Notes under the pieces: model-generated | Databases searched by the model: none | What the model saw: the letters and a program-made list of their open reading frames with translations, nothing else | Told to the model about the DNA's origin: nothing | Part shown: positions 1 to 7,950 of the stretch, piece after piece | Numbering within the stretch: the stretch's first letter is position 1 | Layout of the letters: the number at the start of each line of letters is the position of its first letter | Made by a program: the position numbers and the translations under genes | NCBI GenBank assembly: GCA_018436705.1 | Contig: JAHDLA010000003.1 | Coordinates: 110,543 to 174,542 of the forward strand | Origin: Sedimentibacter sp. | GTDB lineage: Bacteria > Bacillota > Clostridia > Tissierellales > Sedimentibacteraceae | Length of the DNA stretch: 64,000 bases | Direction of reading: 5' to 3'

Positions 1-420
1 CTTTTGTCTGGCATAATGCTTGGCTCAAGAAAAGCAATGTATTCGCAGCTGGTTTATATTTTGCTGGGATTAACAGGGCTTCCTATATTTTCAGGTTTTT
101 CCGGAGGGCTGCAGCACGTACTTAAACCAAGCTTCGGATTCCTAATAGGATGTATGTTTGCAGCATATATCACTGGAAAGATTGCTGAAAGAAATTCAAC
201 AGCAAAAAATCTATCATTTGCAGTATTTGCAGGAACTGCAGTGTTGTACGCTATCGGAATTCCATACATGTACTACATACTTAATATAATGCTTGCAAAG
301 AACTTTACAATGACTCAAATATTAAATATGGGTATGTTCATGTTCATTCCGGGAGATACATTAAAAGCCGCTGTTGCAGTGTTTGCAGGGGAAAAAATAA
401 AAGCGAGGCTTACTGCATAA
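1..420 (+). CDS. bioY: Biotin transporter BioY, 3' part
   Basis: This is the C-terminal part of a BioY-type membrane protein, the S-component that binds biotin for an ECF-type transporter. The reading frame is open from the first base (Leu-Leu-Ser-Gly...), so the true start lies before the window; about 139 residues are present of a family that is usually about 180-200. The segment YILLGLTGLPIFSGFSGG is the glycine-rich BioY signature, and four hydrophobic helices follow, ending in a basic tail (KIKARLTA). No ECF ATPase gene is visible here. A hairpin overlaps the stop codon. The family call is from remembered sequence features, and I am fairly sure of it. Confidence 0.85.
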   Translation, partial: LLSGIMLGSRKAMYSQLVYILLGLTGLPIFSGFSGGLQHVLKPSFGFLIGCMFAAYITGKIAERNSTAKNLSFAVFAGTAVLYAIGIPYMYYILNIMLAKNFTMTQILNMGMFMFIPGDTLKAAVAVFAGEKIKARLTA

Positions 421-441
421 CTTCATATGCAGCAAGCCTCG
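404..441. terminator. Hairpin terminator between bioY and the flavoprotein gene
   Basis: An 8-bp stem (cgaggctt 404-411 with aagcctcg 434-441) continues through one mismatch into a 7-bp inner stem (413-419 with 426-432). It overlaps the bioY stop codon and is followed by a weakly T-rich stretch. The two genes converge here, so it may serve both. Confidence 0.6.
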
Positions 442-462
442 TAACAATTTTATAAGCGACAG

Positions 463-1809
463 TTATTTTTTTAGGTTGTCGTCTATAGCCGCTCTCAATT
501 TTGCTCCCGTATAATAAACGGGATCTCTGGGAATAGAATATGGCGGCGAATAAGCTAGATCCAAATGCATTAAGTCTTCAGCTTTTGCCCTTAATGAAAT
601 AGCCGTTACAAATACATCAAGTCTCTTATCCACTCCTTCAAAGCCTACTATTTGAGCTCCTAGAACAATTCCTGTCTTTCTGTCTGCAACAGCTTTTATA
701 ATTATCGGCTTCCCTCCCAAGTATTCAGGTTTATTATATTTTTTATCTATTATAGAAACCGCATCATATCCATTCTTTTTAGCTTCTGCTTCAGATAATC
801 CGGTCTGCCCTACAGTCATATCAAAAATTCTGTAAATTCCCGTTCCAAGTATGCCTCTGAAATCATCAATTTTGCCACATATGTTGCTTCCTGCAATTGT
901 TCCCGTTTTATTGGCTGTTGATCCCAACGGCCTGTACATAGCTTTACCAGTAATTGTATTATAAGATTCCGCACAGTCTCCGCAACTGTAAATGTCGGCG
1001 ATATTTGTTCTCATATGCTTGTCCGTTTTTATCGCTCCTGTAACTCCTATCTCAACTCCTGCACCGGCAGCGATCTCAACATTCGGCTTTATGCCTGCAG
1101 CAACCAATATTATATCGGCTTCAACAATCTTTCCGTCACTTAACACTACACCTTTTTCATTAATTTCTTTTGTAGGTGCATTCGTAATTACTGTGACCTT
1201 TTTTTGTGTTAGATAATTTTCAATATAGGATGTCATGTCACTGTCCATACCTTTTGAAATCGTAGACCGCGCAATTAATGTCACTTCCATTCCAAGGTTT
1301 TTAAAACTTTCACACATTTCCATACCTATAAAACCGCTTCCGATAATTGTAGCCTTTTTAGGACTTTCGCTTTCAATAAATGATTTAATTAAATTCATAT
1401 TATCTATATTCCTTAAAAAAAAGACATTATTTTTTTCGATTCCCTTTATATCAGGCACATCAATTCTTGCCCCAGTTGCAATTATAAGCTTATCATATAT
1501 GTCAGTAAATGTTTCATTCGTTAAAATATTTTTAACTGTAACTGACTTTGAATTTGGATCTATTGATACAACCTCATGCTCGGTCATTATGTCTATATTG
1601 CTTTTCTTCTTAAAAAATTCAGCGTTCCGAGGAATTAAACTGCTTAAATCTGTAAATTCGTTGCTAATATAGTATGGCATGCCGCACCCTGCATACGAAA
1701 TATATTTATCCCTTTCATAAATTGCTATTTCTGCATTTTTATCATTTCTTCTTATCTCTGTTGCAGCAGATGTGCCTGCTGCTACTGCACCAACAATAAT
1801 TATTCTCAT
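463..1809 (-). CDS. cdr: CoA-disulfide reductase / NADH oxidase family flavoprotein
   Basis: FAD- and NAD(P)H-dependent oxidoreductase of the single-cysteine group (CoA-disulfide reductase, NADH oxidase and peroxidase). Residues 7-16 carry the FAD-binding GxxxxG motif (GAVAAGTSAA). Cys42 in SYAGCGMPYYI is the redox cysteine that replaces the usual CxxxxC disulfide. GSGFIGMEM near residue 157 is the second nucleotide-binding motif, and the C-terminal dimer domain ends in SPPYS...DPVYYTG, which is typical of CoA-disulfide reductases. There is no C-terminal rhodanese domain. The start at 1809 has a GAGGAGG site just upstream. Reduction of CoA disulfide or persulfide is the likely role, but an NADH oxidase cannot be excluded from sequence. 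Confidence 0.8.
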   Translation of the reverse strand: MRIIIVGAVAAGTSAATEIRRNDKNAEIAIYERDKYISYAGCGMPYYISNEFTDLSSLIPRNAEFFKKKSNIDIMTEHEVVSIDPNSKSVTVKNILTNETFTDIYDKLIIATGARIDVPDIKGIEKNNVFFLRNIDNMNLIKSFIESESPKKATIIGSGFIGMEMCESFKNLGMEVTLIARSTISKGMDSDMTSYIENYLTQKKVTVITNAPTKEINEKGVVLSDGKIVEADIILVAAGIKPNVEIAAGAGVEIGVTGAIKTDKHMRTNIADIYSCGDCAESYNTITGKAMYRPLGSTANKTGTIAGSNICGKIDDFRGILGTGIYRIFDMTVGQTGLSEAEAKKNGYDAVSIIDKKYNKPEYLGGKPIIIKAVADRKTGIVLGAQIVGFEGVDKRLDVFVTAISLRAKAEDLMHLDLAYSPPYSIPRDPVYYTGAKLRAAIDDNLKK

Positions 1810-1848
1810 AAATCCTCCTCATCTAAAATATAATTAATAAATACCCTA

Positions 1849-1878
1849 TATATCTTATTTCAAACTGACATATGTCAA
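1849..1878 (-). promoter_or_regulatory. Possible promoter and operator of the flavoprotein gene
   Basis: On the minus strand TTGACA (1878-1873) is followed after 18 bases by GATATA (1854-1849), a weak -10. The -35 overlaps a perfect 12-bp palindrome, TGACATATGTCA (1866-1877), a plausible repressor site. No regulator gene is adjacent. Confidence 0.4.
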
Positions 1879-2012
1879 TTTTATCTGCTATAACAGATAT
1901 TTTCAGGCTTGTACTATTTTGCGGCATCTGCTGTTCGCATAAACTCGCTTTTAAATCAATGACGAACTCTTTCGATTTTTAAATCACGGGATAAACAAAT
2001 CGAGTCTGAATG

Positions 2013-2021
2013 CATATAATA
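2013..2021 (+). promoter_or_regulatory. CATANNNTA box, possible sporulation-sigma -10
   Basis: CATATAATA fits the -10 consensus of mother-cell sigma factors (sigma-E/sigma-K, CATANNNTA). An AC dinucleotide lies 16 bases upstream, as in sigma-K promoters. The same box precedes the two dispersed paralogues of the gene that follows. A transcript starting here would exclude the ATG at 2010 as the start. Confidence 0.4.
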
Positions 2022-2054
2022 GATATTATTTACTATGTAATTTATCGGAAGGAT

Positions 2055-2732
2055 GTGACTATTCTGAAAAATAAAAATTATCCATTTATACAAGATTCAT
2101 ATTTAAAAGACAATTATTTTAGCAGCAATGAGTCCTACACGGCACGAAATATACTGTCAAACAAAATCTATTCTTCATCTGTTTTTGCTCAGGAAACTCC
2201 GCCGTTATCTCCGGAACAAGAACCTGAGCAGCAGCCAGTTAAGCGAGAACAAGCTCCAGAGTCGGGACTCCCGTCAGGCGACATTCCTGCAGCTCCTGCA
2301 GAACCCGGTACGATACCCGAAGAAGAGTCGGAAGAGGTTGGATACATATCAGTGGGAGTTTTTACTGCGTCAGGCGCTCTGCCTGTAGAAGATGCCGTTG
2401 TTACAGTATACACGCTCGATGAAAACAATGAAGAAAATGTCATAACACATCTTGTCACAGATGCTAACGGTCAGGTTCCAACAATAGAATTACCTGTGCT
2501 GTATCGCGGTACAGATTCTGGTGAAAGCCCACAACATTTTTATTCAACCTATAATCTGCGAGTTCAAGCCATTAATTATTATACCGTAAACATCCTTGAT
2601 TTCCGTGTGTTTCCTGACATTACAACAAATTTTACTATTGATATGATTCCGGTAGCAGCAGGCCCAACAGAATCAAGACCTGATATGACTTTTGTCATAC
2701 CTCCGAGCCCGGCTGATATTTCAAATGATTAA
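2055..2732 (+). CDS. Carboxypeptidase-regulatory-like beta-sandwich protein, paralogue 1
   Basis: Protein of about 225 residues: a polar N-terminus, a Pro/Glu-rich linker and a C-terminal domain of about 110 residues running from GYISVGVFTASGALPVEDA to VFPDITTNFTIDMIPV. That domain resembles the transthyretin-like carboxypeptidase regulatory fold and recurs in proteins at 4160, 21812 and 58054. No catalytic motif is seen and there is no clear signal peptide. The start is uncertain: ATG 2010 lies before the likely promoter box, GTG 2055 is the first canonical codon after it, and the GGAAGGA at 2047-2053 is best spaced for ATT 2061 or CTG 2064. It heads an operon with peptidoglycan-binding proteins, which suggests a spore-envelope or wall-associated role (inference). 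Confidence 0.7.
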   Translation: MTILKNKNYPFIQDSYLKDNYFSSNESYTARNILSNKIYSSSVFAQETPPLSPEQEPEQQPVKREQAPESGLPSGDIPAAPAEPGTIPEEESEEVGYISVGVFTASGALPVEDAVVTVYTLDENNEENVITHLVTDANGQVPTIELPVLYRGTDSGESPQHFYSTYNLRVQAINYYTVNILDFRVFPDITTNFTIDMIPVAAGPTESRPDMTFVIPPSPADISND

Positions 2733-2744
2733 GGTGGTGCTATA

Positions 2745-4160
2745 ATGAGTATAGAAATTCCGGGATTAACACAAGTTGTAATACCGGCCGCAATAACAGT
2801 TCATCTGGGATCTCCGGATGAAGTTGCCGAAAACGTAACGGTATCTTTTTTAGACTATATAAAAAATGTTGCCTCCAGTGAATTATATCCCACATGGCCT
2901 GAAGGGGCTCTGAGAGCAAATATATACGCCATAGTTTCTACAGCATTAAACAGAGTATTTACTGAGTGGTACAGGTCAAGAGGGTATAACTTTGATATTA
3001 CCAACGATACCCGTTACGACCAAGCCTTTGTTCCAAACAGAGGAATATTCGACAACGTTGCAGCTATTGTTGATGATTTATTTGACAGTTACATCGTAAG
3101 GCAGGGACGTCTCGAACCTCTTTATGCACAATTCTGCGACGGTCGTATTTCACAATGCCCTGGGCTGCTTCAATGGGGTTCAGTAGATTTATCTGAGCAA
3201 GGTTATACACCATATGAGATTCTTCAATATTATTACGGGGATAATATTGATTTAAGGACCGATACTCCATTAGCTGAAGCATATGAAACATTTCCTGGAA
3301 TTCCGCTTCAGCTGGGGGACAACAACCCCTATGTGCTTCTGATGCAAATTTCGCTTAATACAATTTCCACAAATTATCCGGCAATACCGAAAATTCCAAG
3401 CCCCACGGGAACATTTGACGAACCAACACAAGCAGCCGTAGAAGAATTTCAAAGAATTTTTAACCTCCCGGTTACAGGTATCATAGATAAACCGACCTGG
3501 TACAGCATTCGAAGAATATATACTGCAGTAACATCCTTGGCCGAATTAACTTCACAAGGTATTATGCTGAGTGAAATTCCTCAATTTACACCGACGCCGG
3601 GATCCGAGGAAATAGTACCGAGAGTTCAGGCAGTTCAGTATTTTCTTAACGTTTTGTCCGCATATTATAATACAATTCCTTCGGTTGATATCAGCGGTAT
3701 ATTAGATACTCTTACGAGAGCATCCATAATGGAATTTCAAAACACATTTGGGCTTCCCATATCAGGAATTGTAGACGAACAAACATGGAATACCATGTAT
3801 AACGCTGTTGAGGGAATACTCGAGACACTGCCGCCGACTGCCATCGCTCTTCCTTCTCTGCTATGGCCCGGCACCGTATTCCAACTGGGCTCTGAAGGGC
3901 CGGAAGTGTATATACTTCAGCAATACCTGTCATATATAGGTTCAGTTCTTGAAGGATTGCCTCCCATAGATCCCGATGGAGTGTACGGACCAAAAACAGA
4001 ACAGGCCGTAAGAGATTTTCAAAATTATTTTGGAATAGATGAAACGGGTGTGGTGGATCAATACACTTGGAACAGAATAATACTTATATATAGAAATCTA
4101 AGATTTGGGAATTCAAGAAATATAGGTCAATTCCCCGGGAGTGATATTGGAGGTCAATAA
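2745..4160 (+). CDS. SpoIID-like / peptidoglycan-binding repeat protein
   Basis: 471 residues in four blocks. Residues about 35-165 look like a SpoIID/LytB-type domain (TWPEGALRANIYAIVSTALNR, then DITNDTRYDQ and CPGLLQWGSVDLSEQGYTPYEIL). Three peptidoglycan-binding type-1 repeats follow at about 195-265, 285-357 and 375-455. Each contains the D(G)VxxxxTxxAVxxFQxxFGLPxTGxVDxxTWN pattern. SpoIID proteins are lytic transglycosylases of the sporulating cell, but whether the catalytic Glu survives here is not clear. No signal peptide is visible. The ribosome site AGGTGG precedes ATG 2745. The stop overlaps the next ATG (TAATG), so the genes are translationally coupled. A spore cortex or coat role is inferred. 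Confidence 0.75.
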   Translation: MSIEIPGLTQVVIPAAITVHLGSPDEVAENVTVSFLDYIKNVASSELYPTWPEGALRANIYAIVSTALNRVFTEWYRSRGYNFDITNDTRYDQAFVPNRGIFDNVAAIVDDLFDSYIVRQGRLEPLYAQFCDGRISQCPGLLQWGSVDLSEQGYTPYEILQYYYGDNIDLRTDTPLAEAYETFPGIPLQLGDNNPYVLLMQISLNTISTNYPAIPKIPSPTGTFDEPTQAAVEEFQRIFNLPVTGIIDKPTWYSIRRIYTAVTSLAELTSQGIMLSEIPQFTPTPGSEEIVPRVQAVQYFLNVLSAYYNTIPSVDISGILDTLTRASIMEFQNTFGLPISGIVDEQTWNTMYNAVEGILETLPPTAIALPSLLWPGTVFQLGSEGPEVYILQQYLSYIGSVLEGLPPIDPDGVYGPKTEQAVRDFQNYFGIDETGVVDQYTWNRIILIYRNLRFGNSRNIGQFPGSDIGGQ

Positions 4161-4549
4161 TGCCTAATAAAACAGAAGCTTTTTTTGTTAAAAATATGCT
4201 TGTCAAGAAAACCGAAAATTCTGAGGAAAGCGGGAATGTAGATGTAAGTGTTTTTACAGCATTGGGAGCACTTCCAATTAAAAACGCATCCGTTTCAATA
4301 TATATGTGGAATGAAGAGAATGAAAGAACGCTTATACGCCAAGTAAAAACAAATGATAGTGGGAAAGCTCCAACAATAAACCTGCCTGTATTGAATAATA
4401 TGGAAACACCTACAGAGAATGGTTCTTCAGAGTATCATCTTGTTATTGAATCGCCGGGATATCATACAATCATTGTTATAGATGTAGAAATATATCCTGA
4501 TATAGCAACACAATTTAATATAAATCTAACTCCGGTTCCCAGAAAGTAG
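4160..4549 (+). CDS. Carboxypeptidase-regulatory-like beta-sandwich protein, paralogue 2
   Basis: 129 residues consisting almost only of the beta-sandwich domain: a short basic head, then NVDVSVFTALGALPIKNASV, a TNDSGKAPTINLPVL turn, and the closing strand VEIYPDIATQFNINLTPVP. It aligns along its whole length with the C-terminal domain of the protein at 2055-2732, including the Asp-x-x-Gly-x-x-Pro-x-Ile/Leu-Pro-Val-Leu segment. The start overlaps the previous stop by one base, with GGAGG upstream. Function is unknown. The tight coupling to the peptidoglycan-binding gene suggests the two products are made in fixed ratio and may interact. Confidence 0.7.
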   Translation: MPNKTEAFFVKNMLVKKTENSEESGNVDVSVFTALGALPIKNASVSIYMWNEENERTLIRQVKTNDSGKAPTINLPVLNNMETPTENGSSEYHLVIESPGYHTIIVIDVEIYPDIATQFNINLTPVPRK

Positions 4550-4604
4550 AAGAAAAATAAATGAGATACCAGTGCCAGCTAATGTATATATAAAGGAGGT
4601 AAAA

Positions 4605-5132
4605 ATGAAAAGTAAGTTAGACGCTGTGAAAGCTGCAAATCCTGTTCTGGAAATACAATTTAAATTGAGAGATATTTCTAATATACATCAAGATATCCCT
4701 AAAGTACTGCCAACCGGAAAATTTAACAGAGAAACCGAACTTGCAGTAAAGAAATTTCAAAAAAAATTTGATCTCCCCGTTACCGGAAAGGTTGACTTTT
4801 CTACATGGAGCACTCTCAATAAGGAACATACGAACTGCATGCACTGTATCAATACTCCAAGCCCGGTATGTTGCTTTCCAAAAAATGTTCAGTCATACAA
4901 GCGAGTCGACAATTGCAATTTAATTTATATATTACAAATAATACTAAAAAACTATCATAAAAAATATAAAAATTATCCAGATATTGATTTGAACGGAGTA
5001 TTTGATGAACGAACCGAAGAAGCTGTTAAAATGTTCCAAAGGTCAAGCTACTTGCTTGAAACCGGAAAATTAGACAGACAAACATGGAATTTACTTAATA
5101 AAATACATGAGATATGCAATCTGTATGAATAG
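4605..5132 (+). CDS. Small two-repeat peptidoglycan-binding protein
   Basis: 175 residues made of two peptidoglycan-binding type-1 repeats, at about 10-70 (TGKFNRETELAVKKFQKKFDLPVTG...STW) and 100-170 (NGVFDERTEEAVKMFQRSSYLLETG...QTWNLL). A cysteine-rich linker of about 30 residues joins them (CMHCINTPSPVCCF, with four cysteines within 14 residues). Such cysteine clusters are common in crosslinked spore-coat proteins, so coat localisation is possible (inference). No signal peptide. I chose ATG 4605 because GGAGG lies 6 bases upstream; an in-frame GTG at 4572 has no ribosome site. A strong terminator follows. Confidence 0.75.
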   Translation: MKSKLDAVKAANPVLEIQFKLRDISNIHQDIPKVLPTGKFNRETELAVKKFQKKFDLPVTGKVDFSTWSTLNKEHTNCMHCINTPSPVCCFPKNVQSYKRVDNCNLIYILQIILKNYHKKYKNYPDIDLNGVFDERTEEAVKMFQRSSYLLETGKLDRQTWNLLNKIHEICNLYE

Positions 5133-5152
5133 TATTAATATGAATCATCGAT

Positions 5153-5181
5153 AAATAAGACCGCTTTACACGGTCTTATTT
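5153..5181 (+). terminator. Intrinsic terminator of the 2-5 kb operon
   Basis: Perfect 11-bp stem, aaataagaccg (5153-5163) with cggtcttattt (5171-5181), 7-base loop, then T-rich sequence. It ends the operon of beta-sandwich and peptidoglycan-binding genes. Confidence 0.8.
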
Positions 5182-5191
5182 ATTTACAAAC

Positions 5192-5320
5192 TTACTTATT
5201 TTTTTCCCAGGCAATTAAAACAATGTCTCTGCCTAATTCCATTTTCATTTGTTCTTCCATGCGTTTGAAATATTCGCAGTCATTTTCCTTCATTTTAGCT
5301 ATGCAGTAATTTTTATCCAT
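5192..5320 (-). CDS. Small hypothetical protein, 42 residues
   Basis: A short ORF: starts MDKNYCIAKMKENDC and ends in LIAWEKNK. GGAGG lies about 9 bases before the ATG. The product is highly charged, carries two cysteines (Cys6 and Cys15) and looks like a single amphipathic helix rather than a membrane segment. I recognise no family. The good ribosome site and helical composition support a real gene, but without a known homologue it stays tentative. It lies downstream of xpt on the same strand, about 100 bases after the xpt stop. Confidence 0.45.
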   Translation of the reverse strand: MDKNYCIAKMKENDCEYFKRMEEQMKMELGRDIVLIAWEKNK

Positions 5321-5348
5321 AGTTAAACCATTACCTCCATTGTAAGCA

Positions 5349-5371
5349 AGACTGATTATCAGTCTTTTTTT
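5349..5371 (+). terminator. Plus-oriented terminator-like hairpin
   Basis: Seven-bp stem agactga/tcagtct with a 3-base loop and seven T residues on the plus strand. The flanking genes both run on the minus strand, so no obvious transcript needs it. Confidence 0.35.
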
Positions 5372-5418
5372 AGTTTAATCAATATGATATAAAATATTCA
5401 GCACAACATTCATTTGGA

Positions 5419-5994
5419 TTAATCTTCCCTGAAAACAATTTTTCCGTTCTTCATTTCTTCTACAATTGCAAGGCTTTTTAAATTAAAGCCTTCATTTCTT
5501 AAATAGCTCCCGCCCTTTTGAAATCCTTTTTCTATGGCAATGCCGATGCCTTCAACAGACGCACCACTTTCATTCACCAGCTTAATCAAACTTTTCATAG
5601 CATTTCCTTCTGCAAGGAAGTCATCTATTATAAGCAATTTATCTTCGCTATTTAAGTATTTTTTGCTTATCATGATACTATATTCCTTATTCTTTGTGTA
5701 AGAAAAAACTTTTCCGTTATATATGTCCTTATCTAAATTAAGGCTTTCAGTTTTTTTTGCAAAAACAACCGGAACGTTAAAGCACAATGCAGCCATCGAA
5801 GCTATTGCAATACCACTTACTTCAATTGTCAATATTTTCGTTATATCCCTGTCTTTAAAAAGCCTGTGCAGCTCTTCTCCCATTTCGTATAAGAAGCCTA
5901 TATCAAGCTGATGATTCAAGAAGCTGTCAACCTTCAGAACATTGCCTTCCCTTATTTCACCGCGGTCTATTATCATTTTCTTTAATTTATCCAT
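5419..5994 (-). CDS. xpt: Xanthine phosphoribosyltransferase
   Basis: Purine salvage enzyme that joins xanthine to PRPP to give XMP, acting in the cytosol. It follows the Bacillus Xpt sequence pattern closely: MDKLKKMI head, NVLKVDSFLNHQ near residue 22, the EVSGIA motif, PVVFAKKTESL, and the PRPP-binding loop LLIIDDFLAEGNAMKSL at about residues 123-139. I prefer the ATG at 5994 because GAGG lies 6 bases upstream and MDKLKK matches the usual family start; a TTG at 6006 would add four residues. No purine-riboswitch signature was found in the 100 bases upstream, unlike many Firmicute xpt genes. Confidence 0.9.
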   Translation of the reverse strand: MDKLKKMIIDRGEIREGNVLKVDSFLNHQLDIGFLYEMGEELHRLFKDRDITKILTIEVSGIAIASMAALCFNVPVVFAKKTESLNLDKDIYNGKVFSYTKNKEYSIMISKKYLNSEDKLLIIDDFLAEGNAMKSLIKLVNESGASVEGIGIAIEKGFQKGGSYLRNEGFNLKSLAIVEEMKNGKIVFRED

Positions 5995-6125
5995 AGCCAT
6001 CCTCAAATTAAATTATGTATTACAAGCTGTTATAAATAATTATATTATCAAAACTATGCACATAAATCAAGGCAAACCGAAAAATATAAATCATTTTCTT
6101 TCTTGTTTTGCGTAATTTACGGATT

Positions 6126-6989
6126 TTACCTTTTTTCTCCCATAAATACGAGGCATATCATCCCTGGTCCGGTGTGCGATCCAATTATAGGTCCTATATT
6201 ATTAATAACCACATCTTTTACCTTAACCCTTTCCATAACCAATTCTTTCAGATGCTCCGCGTCTTCAGCACAATCAGCATGGTTTATAAAAACCACTTGC
6301 TCTTCTGGGGTTTCAATCAATTGAAGTTTATCAAGCAATTCTTTCAGTGCTTTTTTTCTTCCTCTTATTTTTTTGATAATATTTAATTTTCCTTCGTCAT
6401 CTACATTGAGCATAGGCTTGACATCAAGCATGCTTCCTACTGCAGCAGCGGCAGCAGATATCCTACCGCCCCTTTTTAAATGATCCAGACTGTCAATAAT
6501 AAACCAATGGTTGGATCTAAGTTTATTGTTTTCAACCCACTCAATAATTTCGCCATATGATTTTCCATTTTTTAAAAGATTATTGGCATAAAAAACTATT
6601 GCGCCCAGGCCTATGGAAGCACTTTTCGAATCAATTACCGCAATATTCGCATCAGGAATTTCATCAAGTATATTATTTCTGGCAAGTATGGAGTTATTGA
6701 ATGTTTGGCTCAGAGCCGAAGAAAACCCTATATAAATAATTGCTTTTCCTTCATCTATATATCTTCTAAATACTTTTTCAAAGTTATACACAGATATTTG
6801 TGAAGTCGAAGGCATTGCTCCATGCCTCAGCTCATCATAAAATCTATCATAGCTGAGAGATTTTCCAAAATCATCAACATATCCTTTTTCTCCTATAGTA
6901 TATGGGAAAGGTATAGCTTCCAAACCATTCTCATCTAAATATTCTCGCGACAAATCACAGCTTGAGTCTGTTAAAATAATAGTATTCAT
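6126..6989 (-). CDS. DegV family fatty-acid-binding protein
   Basis: 287 residues, normal for the family. DegV/FakB proteins bind a fatty acid and present it to the FakA kinase for entry into phospholipid synthesis. Motifs seen: IILTDSSCDLS at the N-terminus, the TSQIS loop near residue 60, IYIGFSSALSQTF, DSKSASIGLG, and the C-terminal IGPIIGSHTGPGMICLVFMG. No fakA is present in the window, so this is probably one of several DegV paralogues. The ATG at 6989 follows a TTG that could also start; GGGG lies about 9 bases upstream. The lipid bound cannot be predicted. Confidence 0.85.
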   Translation of the reverse strand: MNTIILTDSSCDLSREYLDENGLEAIPFPYTIGEKGYVDDFGKSLSYDRFYDELRHGAMPSTSQISVYNFEKVFRRYIDEGKAIIYIGFSSALSQTFNNSILARNNILDEIPDANIAVIDSKSASIGLGAIVFYANNLLKNGKSYGEIIEWVENNKLRSNHWFIIDSLDHLKRGGRISAAAAAVGSMLDVKPMLNVDDEGKLNIIKKIRGRKKALKELLDKLQLIETPEEQVVFINHADCAEDAEHLKELVMERVKVKDVVINNIGPIIGSHTGPGMICLVFMGEKR

Positions 6990-7116
6990 CAATAATTTCC
7001 CCTTCTAAATCATATCGTCATTTATGTAAATTCACTTTAGTAATATCTCTATTATAAAGTAAATTTCATAATTTGAAAACTATTTATTATTTTATATGAA
7101 TTCCTGACATAAAAAA

Positions 7117-7146
7117 ACAGCATAGTCTGTAAATCAGATATACTGT
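7117..7146 (-). terminator. Terminator of the phosphonate operon
   Basis: On the minus strand a 12-13 bp stem with one bulge (cagatatactgt/acagcatagtctg) runs directly into seven T residues. It lies just after the inositol-monophosphatase-family gene, the last gene of the operon. Confidence 0.75.
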
Positions 7147-7170
7147 ATTAAGTCAAAACATAAATTATAT

Positions 7171-7950
7171 TTATTTTTTATATTTAAGTATCTCCTCCAG
7201 CAAATTTTCATTTTGTGCCGCTATAACCAGAGTATTTGATAAAGGACTTCTTTCATTTTTATATTTTAACATATAGCAACAGCCTCCGCACTCCTTCAAT
7301 ATAATGTTCCCGGCTGCATAATCCCATACTGCCAATTTAGCGGAAATATATACATGTATTTTATTCATTGCAATGTCACAAAGTCGCAACGACGCGCAGC
7401 CTAAATGTCTGTGTTCCATACTATCACTACATAGCTCTGTAATATCTACATTGACTAGCGATTTTATTTTTTCGCTGCTCTTTAAATTAACATCCAAAAT
7501 ACTGTGTTCAAGGTTTTTGGGCGCAGAAATTTCAATTTTTTCATTATTCAAATATGCACCTTTCCCTGCTATTCCAAGATACAGCATATCTTCATACACA
7601 TCGTAAACCATACCAAAAACAGGATTTCCAAGCTCATAATAAGCAATTGAAATAGCATAATTTTTTTGTTCAGTTATAAAATTAAGTGTCCCGTCTATGG
7701 GATCAATAATCCAGCATTTATCTCCCTCAACAGGAGCCACGGTACTTTCCTCTGTTATAAAAACATCTTCGGGAAATTTTTCGTGAATCCTTGATACCAA
7801 GAACTCTTCATTTTCCTTATCCACATTGGTAACCAAGTCCGAAAGGCCTGTTTTAACCGAAACTGTAATATCATGGCTTAATCTACTTTTTATGAATTCT
7901 CCTGCTTCACAAACAATTTCCGTGCAGTAATTTATCTTTTCATCAAATAT
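7171..7950 (-). CDS. Inositol monophosphatase family protein, start codon apparently non-canonical
   Basis: Mg-dependent phosphatase of the IMPase/CysQ/FBPase superfamily. Motifs: TNVDKE, ITEES (metal ligand Glu), WIIDPIDGTLNF (the DPIDGT metal site) and VWDYAAGNIILKECGG. The frame carries the expected N-terminal helix (NYCTEIVCEAGEFIKSRL, then GLSDLVTNVDK), but no ATG, GTG or TTG occurs between the upstream stop and a TTG at 7834-7836, which would cut off about 38 conserved residues. The best start is ATA at 7948-7950, placed 7 bases after AGAGGTG. That gives 259 residues, the usual family length. The gene overlaps the end of the PHP gene by 19 bases. As last gene of the C-P lyase operon it may dephosphorylate a sugar phosphate; the substrate is unknown. 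Confidence 0.7.
   Translation of the reverse strand: MFDEKINYCTEIVCEAGEFIKSRLSHDITVSVKTGLSDLVTNVDKENEEFLVSRIHEKFPEDVFITEESTVAPVEGDKCWIIDPIDGTLNFITEQKNYAISIAYYELGNPVFGMVYDVYEDMLYLGIAGKGAYLNNEKIEISAPKNLEHSILDVNLKSSEKIKSLVNVDITELCSDSMEHRHLGCASLRLCDIAMNKIHVYISAKLAVWDYAAGNIILKECGGCCYMLKYKNERSPLSNTLVIAAQNENLLEEILKYKK

Noticed and set aside
5349..5371. Terminator of a plus-strand gene
   Set aside because: No plus-strand ORF with a ribosome site precedes it; kept only as a low-confidence hairpin.
5995..6125. Possible purine riboswitch before xpt
   Set aside because: The conserved core sequences of the purine aptamer are not present; only AT-rich DNA is seen.
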